From Amphiura filiformis (lineage: Eukaryota > Echinodermata > Ophiuroidea > Amphilepidida > Amphiuridae): a DNA stretch of 64,000 bases. Below are positions 1 through 12,500 of this stretch, piece after piece. The stretch lies in NCBI RefSeq assembly GCF_039555335.1, contig NC_092628.1, positions 30,475,409-30,539,408 of the forward strand, written 5' to 3'. Numbering within the stretch: the stretch's first letter is position 1; every line of letters starts with the position of its first letter. The translations under genes were made by a program, and so were the position numbers. Under the pieces are notes generated by a model. The model did no database searches, was not told the origin of the DNA, and saw only the letters and a list, made by a program, of their open reading frames with translations.

Positions 1-180
1 TAACCATGGCCAGGAGCTGCCAGGGAGGGGAATGGCTCCTTTTCTTCTTCTCCCTCTTCTTTTTCTCCCCTCCCTTTCTCTCTCCTTCTTCTCTTTCTCT
101 TTTCCTTCCTTTTACCTCTTTTTGAAAATCATAGGGGGCAATTGCCCCCTTGCCCCCCCCTGTGGCGCCGCCCCTGAAAA
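1..180. repeat. Pyrimidine-rich and C-run low-complexity DNA
   Basis: A CT-rich stretch followed by several runs of C around 145-172. It gives an open frame that looks like a composition artefact. Confidence 0.5.
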
Positions 181-412
181 CATGTACATCACTGTCATTG
201 AGACCTGCACCAAAATAATCAGATTCCCATGTTTCATGTTTGTGATATTGGAAGCAAAAATGTGTTTTCTACAAGACCGCATAAAATGAACAGCTATAAT
301 ATGCCTAGATAGAAAATGTATATTATAGCTTAATGATTTTATGCATGATCTTTATAGTACCTAGTATTTTAATATATATGGCAAAGTACCTAATTTTCCA
401 ATTAAAACTTAC

Positions 413-640
413 CATGGAAATGCTAAAATACTGCTATGACTGAGTGAGGAGGCTGTCAACTGATGGTAACCCAGGACTGGTAAGACTGGCATGTAAGCAC
501 TACTGGCTGCATGGGCATACTCTGTATGTTGACAATGTTGCTGCACTTGTATCACCTTGAACTCTGGTTTGTATTGTTTGTTCAAACCAGTGACCTACAA
601 TCTTACATCAACAATGACTTAATCAAGGGTGCACAGCACT
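413..640 (-). promoter_or_regulatory. 5' block of a fourth CYP4 copy, body off the left edge
   Basis: It matches the gene 2 block (TGCTAAAATACTGC, TATCACCTTGAACT, AAGGGTGCACAGCAC) and ends in GTAAGT at 412-407. Its coding exons should begin below position 1. No coding exon of it lies in the window. Confidence 0.45.
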
Positions 641-1022
641 TAAAGCCTTAATGTACGATTTCCGTCAAATTTTGATTTTGTTATTCTTTATTCAAAATGT
701 TGAAATAATATTAGTAATAACTGACGAGAAGGGTTAATTGCTGTCCATTTTAGGTTGAAATATTACAAGGTAAAGTGAAAGAAACCCCACTGGTTCTTTT
801 GGCCATTTAACACGCAGTTCTATGGGAGGACAATATATTATCATAATTTTTAAATTATGATAATATGTTGAACTTTGCTCTGTTGACCTACAAAGACAAC
901 AAATTTGGCCGATTCCATTTAGGTGCAAGTTGGGACATTTGTAAACATTACAAATATGCAAAAAAAATAGGTTTGAAAAAATAAACCAATTTCATATTAT
1001 AAGATCGTACATTATGGCTTTA
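641..1022. mobile_element. MITE family A copy 1 (TA-flanked)
   Basis: Terminal inverted repeats TAAAGCCTTAATGTACGAT and ATCGTACATTATGGCTTTA, with TA at both ends. It is an inverted copy of elements at 26435, 47455, 48795 and 51144. Confidence 0.75.
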
Positions 1023-1223
1023 ATTACCAGTGTGGGAGTGAATATATACCTTTTTCGGACTTATATAAAGAGTTATGTTTAAAATATATACAACTATATA
1101 TCTTTGGAAAGGAAATGCGTCTAGGAATAATGGTGATGTCAGTTGTTGTACAAAGTCATCCTCTTTTTCAAAAACAATTAACTTATAAGAGCCAAATTTT
1201 ACATCGTCAATCATCAATGATCT

Positions 1224-1610
1224 ATGATTTTACTCTCTCACTTTTGGCCAAAATTTAATAACTCAGTGATGTCCAAAGAAAAGATCCAAACTTGTGATAC
1301 ATTATTTCCTGGAGTTTCCAAATTAACATCTTACCAAATATACTCTTTGGTTCAAATTGCAGGCTTTTCATGTCTGTCCATTCTGAGGGTAAGTGTCCCC
1401 TCCCACAGATTCTTTATTTTGAATGCACAATGACCTCCCAAGTGATTATTTGTGATCCCAAAACATATTTATTCACCAATAAAACTAGTTGCAAGATTTG
1501 TTATAAAATGTTCACTTTATTTTTTTATTGGGACAAATATAGACCTCAATTGGTTTTAATATAATTCGTAAACACAATAGTTTTTTGTATTTTTTTATCT
1601 AGAACTGCTT
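1224..1610. other. Paralogous flank shared with 44850-45480
   Basis: It shares CATTCTGAGG, AAAACTAGTTGCAAG, CTTTATTTTTTTATT and AGACCTCAAT in order with the region upstream of gene 2. The latter is interrupted at 44985-45423. It is duplicated non-coding flank, not a gene. Confidence 0.55.
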
Positions 1611-1624
1611 TCAACCTATTGCCA

Positions 1625-2110
1625 CTGGTTATAAATATTTTGATAAAAGACCCCTTCAACACAAACATTTTGATAAAAGAGCCCTTTTACACAAACAGTT
1701 TGATAAAACAATCCTTCTGCAGTACACAAACATTTTGATGAAAGACCACTTCTGCAATAATATTTTGATAAAAGGCCCCTTCTGCACCCAGGCTTCTGCA
1801 CAAACATTTTGATAAAAGACCCCTTTTGCATAAACTTTTTTTTGGTAAGGGAGCCAATGTTCACAAACATTTTGATAAAAGAAAATAGACCTACACAAAC
1901 ATTTTGATAAAAGAGCCCTTCTGCACAAACATTTTGATAAAAGACCCCTTTTGCATAAACTTTTTGATAAGGGAGCCCTTGTGCACAAACATTTTGATAA
2001 AAGAAAATAGACCTACACAAACATTTTGATAAAAGAGCCCTTCTGCACAAATATTTTGATACATGAACCCTTGGATAAAAAATAGTTGGATAAAAAGTCC
2101 TTTAATTTGC
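1625..2110. repeat. 30-bp minisatellite, about 15 imperfect units
   Basis: The unit is close to ACAAACATTTTGATAAAAGA followed by a C-rich CCCCTTCTGC. The period is a multiple of three, so several minus-strand frames stay open and encode YQNVC or FIKMFV repeats. I see no sign that these are genes. Confidence 0.85.
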
Positions 2111-2394
2111 ACATCTGTCTTATTCTCATTCTCTGAAGAATTGTAACTAGCTGCTCCTCCCTAAGTGTAAATGTAAGTTGCAGTTACAACTCTCAATTCC
2201 AGAAAAAACAGCACCAATTTAAAAAGTTTTAAAAAAAAAATTTTAATTACCAAATGAAACATTATATATTTACATGGCACTAACTGGCAATAAAAGTAGT
2301 GCAAAACTGTAATAACAAAATTCAAAGACAGGCAAGTCTAAGCATCCAGAAATTGGGTATAGCTTATGAATATAAGATATTACTCTTATTAGCA

Positions 2395-2480
2395 GTCAAG
2401 TTAGTTCAATCGACGAGGCGTTCGAATATGGTGCGAGGGGTTGTGGGTTCGAACCCTGGCAGTGGTTTAGTACGCTCTCG
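2395..2480 (+). mobile_element. tRNA-like SINE head
   Basis: A box-like TTAGTTCAATCGAC, then TGGTGCGAGGGGTTGTGGGT and B-box GGTTCGAACCC. It is not a foldable tRNA with a clear acceptor stem, so I call it SINE-derived. Confidence 0.5.
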
Positions 2481-2499
2481 TGGAAAAATTGAGTTAACT

Positions 2500-3324
2500 T
2501 GAAATTCCCCTCATTACGTTTCACTACCTGAAGAGAATTGATCAAAAATTGAATTCCCTCCTGAGGTTGGTATCTGTCAATGAGTTGACCAAATCATTAT
2601 AGCTAAATGCAGTATATGGCACACATGGGTCAATTCAATGAGTTACATAAAATGACCTTGTGTGGTATTTGGTTCCCAGGAAGGCTGAGGCAATTTGTGG
2701 TTAAATGTTGATCCCTCGCAACAAGAGTTATTACCTTCGATTTGGTTGAAAAAGGAGGTGAGACATGATCAAATCTCTCCAGGTAACAAAACGTAATGTG
2801 GACAAGGAACATACTGCTAATTGTCTCATTGTAACCTGTATGAAACTCGTGGAGTTGATCTTGGTTGCGATGGTTATTTGTGAAATGTCTAGCGTAGCGC
2901 TCTTGAAGCTGCAAAGTCTGTGTGTTGTTATTAAAGCCATATTATAACATTTGCAGAGGAAGCCCTCAATATTGTAGGCCCCTACAAGGCACTAATTAAT
3001 GATCAATTACTTGCATAGTAATTTGCTCAAATTAATGTTCTCCTATATTATGTTACTGCTCACCCGCTCAGATCTTCAAATGATCCCTCACATCTTGCCA
3101 TTTAAACAACTCCTGTTGTTGCTACCAATGTATAGAATGGTCTATACCACAACACATCAGGAGGGCCTGATCTGCAAACTCTGATCTTTCAAGAAACCAC
3201 ACTTGTTTTGATTTTTGGTTGTTTTGCTTATGGTATGTTTGTAAATGCAATCTTGCTTGGCGAATTGCATTCTAAGAAACTTTAGTTTTGTATGCATGAT
3301 GTATCATGGTTGCTCTATTCTTAC
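2500..3324. other. 3' flank of gene 1, nothing recognised
   Basis: Between the SINE head and the gene 1 stop codon I see only short chance open frames. The gene 1 3' UTR should occupy the right-hand part (minus strand); no convincing AATAAA was picked out. Confidence 0.4.
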
Positions 3325-3502
3325 TTAGTCTTTATGTTCAACTGGTGTAAATCTTAAATACATGCCATCCCATGTCTTAATCACCAATCTTTGTATCCAA
3401 ATTGGTGACCTATCTGGATCTACATCAATGTAGAAACGATTAAGGATCTTAGACATCAAAACTTTGATTTCATTCAGAGCAAAATGTTGACCAATGCAGT
3501 TT
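3325..3502 (-). CDS. Gene 1 exon 9 (aa 455-513, heme cysteine, stop)
   Basis: The acceptor GTTTCAG completes Arg455. The exon opens [14 protein letters not shown] with heme-ligand Cys457, then [18 protein letters not shown], and ends FTPVEHKD before TAA. The tail is two residues longer than in gene 2. Confidence 0.93.
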
Positions 3503-6500
3503 CTGAAACAAGAACAAAATCATAGAAACAGTGTAACTCTCGTACCCATAGTATGCTGAAAATATTCGCATACTCATGAGGGCTCATGAGAGTCTATTGT
3601 TAGATAGACAATTATGCACCAACGCGAGCCTTCACAGCAGTGGACTTTGCCAGTTGGTGAATCGTCCGTCTCTTACAACATTAAACACTACAGACATAAC
3701 ATTTGTAGAAAAAGAATATCAAGAGTTTTAATTTTAAAATAACAAAATTGCTACTTAAACAAAAATTCTGCCAGCCAACATATGATGGGAATCATGGATG
3801 TATGTATGTTGGTGTTTGCTGTATGGACAAATGGGGGCCCATAGATTTTATATGACACCAGCAATACTTGTGCAACCTGTTTCCCCTATACTATGATCAT
3901 TTCTTAACAGGTGGGATTGTTCAGGTTTTGTTATTGCACACAATAATAACAATTACCCCCCCAAATGTTTGGTTGCCTTCAGGGACCGACTAAAAAAATT
4001 AGAAATCTTGGGTCAGTTTTTTAATCACTTTTTTTAAAGAAACCTTAACTTTTGACAGTATCAAGGACATTTATATTTGTTTTTCACTCACTTTATTCAT
4101 TAAATTCATATTTGGTTAAAAACAAGAAAAGAAAAAAAAAGATCAACTTTAATACTGACCCTCCAAATTTTTGTCTTGGAAGGGCAACTGAAACAATTAA
4201 ATTAATTTGCATGAATTATGATGTGTCAGTCACACAATATGCAAAGTGCATGTTGCATAGCTGCCCCCGACTACATACACACCATTCTAAATAAATAGCT
4301 TTCATGTGATGTGTTCTGACAAAGCACACTGCACAATTTTGAATAATGGGTCAAGAGGGTAAAAAAAGAACAAATGTCGTTTTGGTTCACTATTTTGGAC
4401 AGCTATCAGGACTAAACAAGTAATGCTTTAAATATACAGTTTTTACAAAATAAAGAGAAATATATCAATAGGCCTATTTACAATGTTTACCTTTATTCCA
4501 AAATATCAGAAACTTGCATTTATTAGCTAAGTTCCAGGCCACTGGATTACGGTGATTTATCAATTAATGTTATTTTGGTTCACTTTTTTTGACAGCTATC
4601 AGGGTTATTTAAACAACTAAAGGTTAAAAATTTAAAGAATACTTTTCTGATCAATAACTTGATCCTTACTTTTCCCCATCACAATTGATATTTTCATATC
4701 AATGGAAAACTCATATTGTTCTCATTGACTTTGTGAATTGTTATGGCTGAAAGATGTCTTGTTCGGATTTTGTGAGGCAAAATGTGTCTAAAAGTTGGTT
4801 AATGCACATGTAATTCTCACAATATTCTATGGGCCTTCCAATTGACATTAAAAGATGAAATAGAGACATGTCTAGACTAGATGTTGACCAATGATATTGA
4901 GTTTGGGGGCAATTTTCGAGGTTAAAAAAGACATTAAGTGTCGATAAAGCCAAAACTTGACCGCTAAGCGTTGACGTGCCAAAACTGGACCACTAAGCGT
5001 TGACGTGCCAAAACTGGACCCCTAAACGTTATTTACACTGTATGCTCAAAATCCCACCTTTTGAGGTTTATATTAACACACTTTTATATTCGAACGAACA
5101 GAGTATGTGATGAATTCGGACCACCCTCCTTTGATGCAAGTTGCCATAAATTTGCATGAAATGATCACACATATTATACATAAAATTATATAGTCATTAA
5201 TATGTGAAGACACTAAAAATATTGTATGGAGTTTTAATGTGCACATACACATGTACAGCCCCACATACAGAAACATGATTGCATAGTCTCTGCCTTTCAG
5301 GCGAGACAAAAATACATTTGATGATGCAACATTGCCATTAGATGTCTTTAAAATGTCCGACCAACGTTTGCTACCATTTACTGGATGTGTCCACAGTCAG
5401 TGCATGAAACTTGTTGTTTGGAGGGTGTATGCTGAACATCCACATCTATCTACAGTGGTGAGCAAATTATATAAGGGCCTGTATGGGTGGGGGTGCATAT
5501 GTGTGTGTATTTGTCCGTCATGGTACCATACCGAAGAACACATTTCAACTTTTATCTGACTATGCTCCATACCCAGCAAACACAAAAACGTTTTTAAAAC
5601 GTTTTAAATAAGTTATATTTTGGGTTTTGGTTTAGGTAAAAACGTTTTAATAACATTAAAATGTCGGGTTATATAAAGGTCGTGAAATCGCTTTTAAAAC
5701 GCTTTGTATGAAAACACACTACAACAATATTTTTAAAATGTTTTCAAATGTCATTGTAAACTATTTTTGCAAACATTTTTGGCCAAATATTTTGTCAACA
5801 CTTAAATAACATTATGTTAAAATATTTGCATCCAGCAAACACAGAAATGTTCTTAAAATGTTTTTTACAAAACGTTTTAATAACATTTAAATGTCGGGTT
5901 ATATAAAGGTCGTGAAAACATTTTAAAAACGTTATCGTAAATATTTTGGGCAAACATTTTTTGCAAAATATTATTTCAACCCCAAAATAACATTCTGTTT
6001 AGAATGATTTGTACCAAGTTTTCAAAAATGTGTTTGGAATGTTATTAAAACGTTTTTATACCCTTTATATAACCCGACATTTAAATGTTTTCTGTAAAAC
6101 ATTTGTGTTTGCTATGCAGTAAATTACCAACAAATGAAAACGTTTTATACCATTAATGTACCCTTTATATAACCCGACATTTAAACGTTTTCTGACAACC
6201 TTTTATAACCTTTTGCGAATGATGTCGAAAACGTTTTGTGTTTGCTGGGCGTAGTGTAGGATCAGGTCAGCCCACTCTTGTATAGTGAAATCTTAAGTTC
6301 ATGTTTGCATGTAGGGGTGTGTGTGTGGCAGGGTGACATACCTTGGTCCAGCAGAGAATGGTAAGAAGGCATGGGTGTGTCTGTTCTTGACATTTTCATG
6401 TGTGAATCTCTCCGGATTGAACTCCTTAGGGTTAGGCCAAATCTCAGGGTTATAGTGTAGTCCAATTATAGAGCATGCAACTGTGGTACCTGAAAATAAA

Positions 6501-9500
6501 GAAAAACATATCAGTGGTACTTTTTTTTTTTTTCAGGTAGGCCAAACTAACATGGTATAAAAAAGTTCACTTGTAATTTAATGACCACATCTGCTGGGTA
6601 ACATGCACTTTTCTAGATTTTACTCGATTGCAATTGATTGGGGACGGGGCATGTGCCCCCTCGAGCCCCTATGACACTACGCCACTGACCTCATAAAATG
6701 AATTAAAATTCAATAAATCTATCATGATACATCACTGATAAGTACGAAAACTGTGAAACTATTCCCAAATTTTACTAAATTAGATGTAGCGCACTTTTTC
6801 CCTAGTAGGCATTTTGACACCTGGAAAAACATAGGTAATTTTTTCAACATCATGAGCTGGAGTAGCTACTAACACAGAACAAACACATAATGTAAGAAAA
6901 CATAATTATATTAACTAACCTTTTGGTACAACAGTTTGATTGGGCAGTGTGACATCTTTTACTAACTTTCTCATTGCAACAATTGCTGGTGGATACATTC
7001 GTAAACTCTCCTTGATACACATTGTCAAGTATGGTAGATTACATAAATCATCCCTGATAAAAGAAAACAAAAAATACCTGCATAATATCTGGGTCAGCGC
7101 ACCGTACCCAAAGACAAGTATGAAAATTTCCAATAGCAAACTGTCCAATACTTCAAGTATATTATTTGCCTTGTCTCAAATATTTCTGTTTCGTCTCAAG
7201 ATGATAGTTGGATTTTGTAGGGGCAGATTCGAACCGTGTGTACGCGCATAGATGGTGGTGATTCAACCCCATAAACACACTGATTCAAATCACCCACATG
7301 TGAAATCCAACTTGGCGTTTATACTCTCAACTTGAGATAAGACACAGTCAGGATAGACAGTGGAGTGGATTGCCAGGTAGATTTAATTGGGTTGCAAGGT
7401 TGAGCACAATGGGCTATTCCATTTAAAATATAGGGGTGAGTATGAATTTCAAATGGAATGAACACATTTGCAGTTCCATAGTTTGGAACTCGCCCTCCCT
7501 CAGTGGAAGATTCGGTTGAATCTTTCTCAGAGGATGTATGAGATTCAAATGGAGCTAGCTGCATCCCATTTTCAATTCATACTCCCCCTGTGGAAGACAT
7601 TTCCAAAATCTTCACAGGTGTAGTGCAGATTTAAATGTAATAGCCCACTATGACATTTGCAGTCAGTATTATGGAAAGTAGTCTCTTTTGCTCAAATAAA
7701 AGGGGTCCCACACTTTTTAAGCAATGGGAGAAAATTGTCTTTTTTCACTTTCAATTTCTATAATTATAAAGGGAAAGTCTTTTATTTTTTTGGCTCACTC
7801 TTAATTGTCTCATGTATACATTAAACTTTACGTTCCCTGATTTTCAAGGAAATCTGATGAAAGACCTCGTCGTACAGGAGCACTAAACATCGCAAGGTAT
7901 TCCCAAAATCTCACTCGATTTACGGGTGAAATACACTGACATGCACCCGTGTCATTAAAGTAGCGTGCTATAGATGGCCCTCACTTGATAATAGAAAGTC
8001 CGATTGACTTGGCTTAAACGGTATTTCCTAGAAATACTTTGCCAGATTCTACTCTCTAAAAAGGAATCTGATTGGTTATAAAATGCCGTCGTACCGTAGG
8101 AAAACCCATACCCTCTTCCGTACAGCCCTGCTTAGTGTGTTGTGTGGTAATGTATGCATTGTGCATTGACCTTGAACGCCTCTGTACACACAGCGTGCAC
8201 ACACTGGAGTCAAGTATAATTTATTTAAAGAGACTTTCATAGGAAAACTTTTCCATATATCAAGAAATTTGTTTTCTCAAATTTATTACCCTGATTATTT
8301 CCCTGATTGACCAAAAAAAGTGCAAAGGTGTCACTCCGGCCTGCTCCTCCCAATTCTGACATGGCTATACACAACACTTGAGTTGGTGTTTAGCATATCT
8401 CTCAACCTTATTAAAAAAAACCTTCAACAATTTCTTTTCAAAACTATTTCTCAAAACTATAAACCCCTTCAACAATTGAATACATGAATACAAAACCCAC
8501 CCAAGTCCATGGGAAGTGATTTTGAGAGAAAAACCTGTGTATCATTTTAATTCCTTCAGTTAGATTTACCTGGTCAACATGGTAAGTTTTACATGCAAAT
8601 GAGTGGATTAACCTGTATTAGGTATGACGATCAGCATTTCAGGGACTTCGTGGGGTTCATTTTATATTTTGGACTTGGGTGGTTTTTTTAATCATATACA
8701 AAGACAACAATGTTAGAATGAGATTACCACTAGTAAGATAATACAAAATAAAGCACACAGGTATGCATAATGTTGATAAGCATTCCGCCAAAAGTCACTC
8801 TCTATAAGCAATGAATGTGTTACAAGTGGACTTTTATACATACTGGATTTCAATCAATGTGTTACAAGACTCAAATCATGGAATTAGGTGGTTCTTTCAT
8901 ACATGCTATTTTTCACATGCTCAATAGACACAGAGGATGAATTTGAGTTGTTCTTTCATACATATGACTGGCCTATGTATAGCAACAATTTCCCATGCTT
9001 AACTCAATTTAGCCAACGTATGGACTTGGGTGGGTTTTGTATTCATATATTCAATTTCTCCACAGATACCAACACACAGTGGCTACAGGTGATCAGTTAT
9101 TAATTGTATTCAAACATTCTTACCAATTGAATCGATCATCTTTCTTTTGGTCAAATAGTTGTTGTATTTCATCTCTACACTTCTGTTGATATTCTGGATG
9201 TCTAGCTAGATTATACATCAACCATGAGATGGCACTACCTGTGGTGTCATGACCCGCAAACATGACGGTGTCAACTTCTTCACGGATTTCTTCTTCATCC
9301 ATACCATTACCATCCTCATCCTGAAAATTGACATACCACAAATTAATTATATAGTATACAAATATTAAATGTTTATGAGTTCACTGGTAAGAATATTTTC
9401 ATGAGGTGAAAAATGGAACAGTTCATATTTTACGGAATGGAAATATTCTTTCCACTGAACGAATAAAAACATTCAATATTTGTTTATAAATCACCAGAAA

Positions 9501-12500
9501 AACAAAATAAATTAAAAGATATCTAAATGCATATTTATTTTAGAGCAACACTCGCACCTATAGTTGACGAGTTGAGATGGAAACCTTTGTAGTACATTGA
9601 CCGTTTGTAAGGTCCTTATAGCTATCAATAAATTGTCTGAGGCACTCCATGGATTCCACAGATTATATAGGACTGGTTTCTAATAAACTGGGCACATATA
9701 TAGAGATTTAAATGCGCCTATACATATGAATGAATAAACCAACTTCACAAGCATTAAAAATAATCACAATATTCAAACCATATCAACAGCCATACTACCC
9801 TTTCACAAGAAAAATTTCATTTCATCACAATCTGCTTCATTTTATTTCAGAGCAAGCTCACAGATCAAGTTAGTAAAATAATGATCAATACAAACAAAAC
9901 AAATACACATTACCCTTGCAGCGAGAAGAATATCTAAGAAGTCCAAGTATTTCCCTTGCTGACCTTTAACCTCCTCTCCACCTGTATTAATCTCATGTCG
10001 GCGTTTCCTGATAATGGAGCGCGACTTCTCTTGAACAATCTCACAAAGTTTACAAAATCTCCTTCCAAGGGGTGACAACTTAAAAATGATTTCATTGAGG
10101 TACTGAATCTTCAAAGTACGGGTGATGATTATTTCAGATAACTCATTAACTGCATCAATGTAGTCATTGTCCCTAGATGAAAATAAAACACCAATGGGAA
10201 CTAGGGCAAAAAATATGCTAGACAATTGCAATATTTTCTATTCTTAAGCACCTGAGAATGTTCTTGCAATCTTATTGGTTCTTTCCTGTGTGATATGACA
10301 CGATATCAAACACTTAAACGTGTGCGCATCGGCGCAATACTCGTACACGTTATTTGAACCAATCGGAGGTGCATAACAACAACTGGACTGATCAGTTCTA
10401 AGCCCTAGGTAATTCTTTGTAAAATATAGTATTTAATTTGATTAAAATTTGGTACATTTATGATTGATATATTAAAGTATTTAAGAATGAGATTAAAGGC
10501 ATTGTTTTTAACCGCTGTCGGACTTCGATCATATAACACGCGACATTATTATTTTTGGCGTAAAACAACTTAAAATAATGATGTCGCTTGTGTTACGAGG
10601 GGCAGTCAGTATGTTTTAAGAGTTGACTCGTGACGTCATTTGTGGATCGTTTTCATGGCATTTCTCAATGATTACATAAACACTGTACCTGTACCTTTGT
10701 CTTTCAAACAACACATGTAAAAATTCTATCACACACATGATTACGTAACAACATTAGCATAAAATCCGATGGCCTAGAGTCACCTGGTGAAATTGAGGCG
10801 TTTTGTTAAGGGAAATAAGAGGCTGAAATGAGGTATTCTTGTATTTTCTATATTTTCTCGGGAATTAAAGAATGGATAATGCTGCCTTTTGGAACAGTAA
10901 TAGAACACAAACTACCAGTTCATTAAACCATGTTTGTTGGGCTGTAAAGGTTTTAGTCTATTTGAAATGCGTGGTCAGATATGTCTTATTTTTGACAAAA
11001 ACAAGACTTTTCTTTCTTTAAAAATCTTGATATTGCCAAAAATAGCAAACATGGAAATTTAATTTTTTTTGCCAGTTCTGTTGACTAATCTCCAAAGATT
11101 TAAACGGGAGTCTCCCAAGAAAATATTTGTATCCGTGATTAAAATATAACTGTTATTGTACCATTGTTACATTTATACAAAAAGTAGTGGTACAAAGAGA
11201 GAAGCCATCGTTTGAATGAGAAATGTATTTTTAAAACTTTTCTGTTCATTTCAGGTTGAGATCATCCATAAAAATTCATATGAATATTTAAATTACAATT
11301 TTCATAGCATTTTGTAATATTTTAGGCCCTATTTACATGGAATTTAGCAATTTTCGTGCATTTCCACCATGTTGTATCGGTCATCCCACCTGCGCATGCG
11401 CAGATTGTTGTTTCATTTGCACCAGTTATCATCGCACTGAGTACCAGCTCTCACACGTGACCAGTCATTATATTTTAGTCTGTTTCATTTTGGAGATAAT
11501 TAATGTCATTTGTAATAACTGCTTTTTCATTTTCGCCATTTTTTCAGAATAATTTTGCTTCCATTCAAGCCCTTAAGTTGTTGAAGTTTCCAGACGTCCC
11601 ATTTCCACCAAAGTTTAATGGCAAGTCTCATATTTTACCAAATGCAAACGGAGGACCTAGTGTTTATTCCTGCCCAAAACCAGCCATATGCACCTTGTAC
11701 TTTTGCTGTTTTCGGACATTGTAAACACGTGTTTTTCCTGTAATTTAAAAGGCCCGCCTTTTTGCGTGATTTGGCAGTGTCCCTAGTATATTGATTTTAT
11801 GCTAATGCTGTTACGTAATCATGTGTATGATATAATTTTTACATGTGTTGTTTGAAAGACAAAGGTACATTGTTTATGTAATCATTGAGAAATGCCATGA
11901 AAACAATCCACATATGACGTCACGAGTCAACTCTTAAAACATACTGACTGCCCCTCGTATATGAGACGATAGATGCACTCCAGCGGCTAAAAACAATACC
12001 TTTATTCTCTAAGTCAACAGTTTAATGAAAGTTATACAATGCTATCTACCTAATTTACAAGCATATTCACACATACTCCCTGCATAATAAGCCAATTTGG
12101 AGTACCGGTTGACCTAATAAGCACGGCGGATGCTCAAGTCAAGCTTTCCAAGCTGGAAAGTCAAGATTGTAATATTATTTAGGCATATTCCACAGAATTT
12201 AGTTGTACACGGATATAAAAAAGGGTGCTTGGACAGTTGCCACTTGAAAAATTCTGCCGGGCAGGCACTTATTTAAGTAATTTCAGTAAGCATTTCAGTA
12301 AGCTATCCAGTGCATACAGACCAACAGGCTTAAATACTTCCATTGGCTTCCCTTCTGATGCTGAAAATTTATCCTACAAACTCACTATGCATACTTACCC
12401 TTGTAATTGGCAATTGCTTTCATAACTAAATGAGCATTTCAGTAAGCTATCCAGTGCAAACAGACCAACAGGCTTGAATACTTCCATTGGCTTCCCTCTT

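Noticed and set aside
1625..2110. CRISPR-like array or a cysteine-rich repeat protein gene
   Set aside because: Units are contiguous and imperfect with no unique spacers. The open frames are a consequence of the period, have no flanking gene signals, and the context is a eukaryote.
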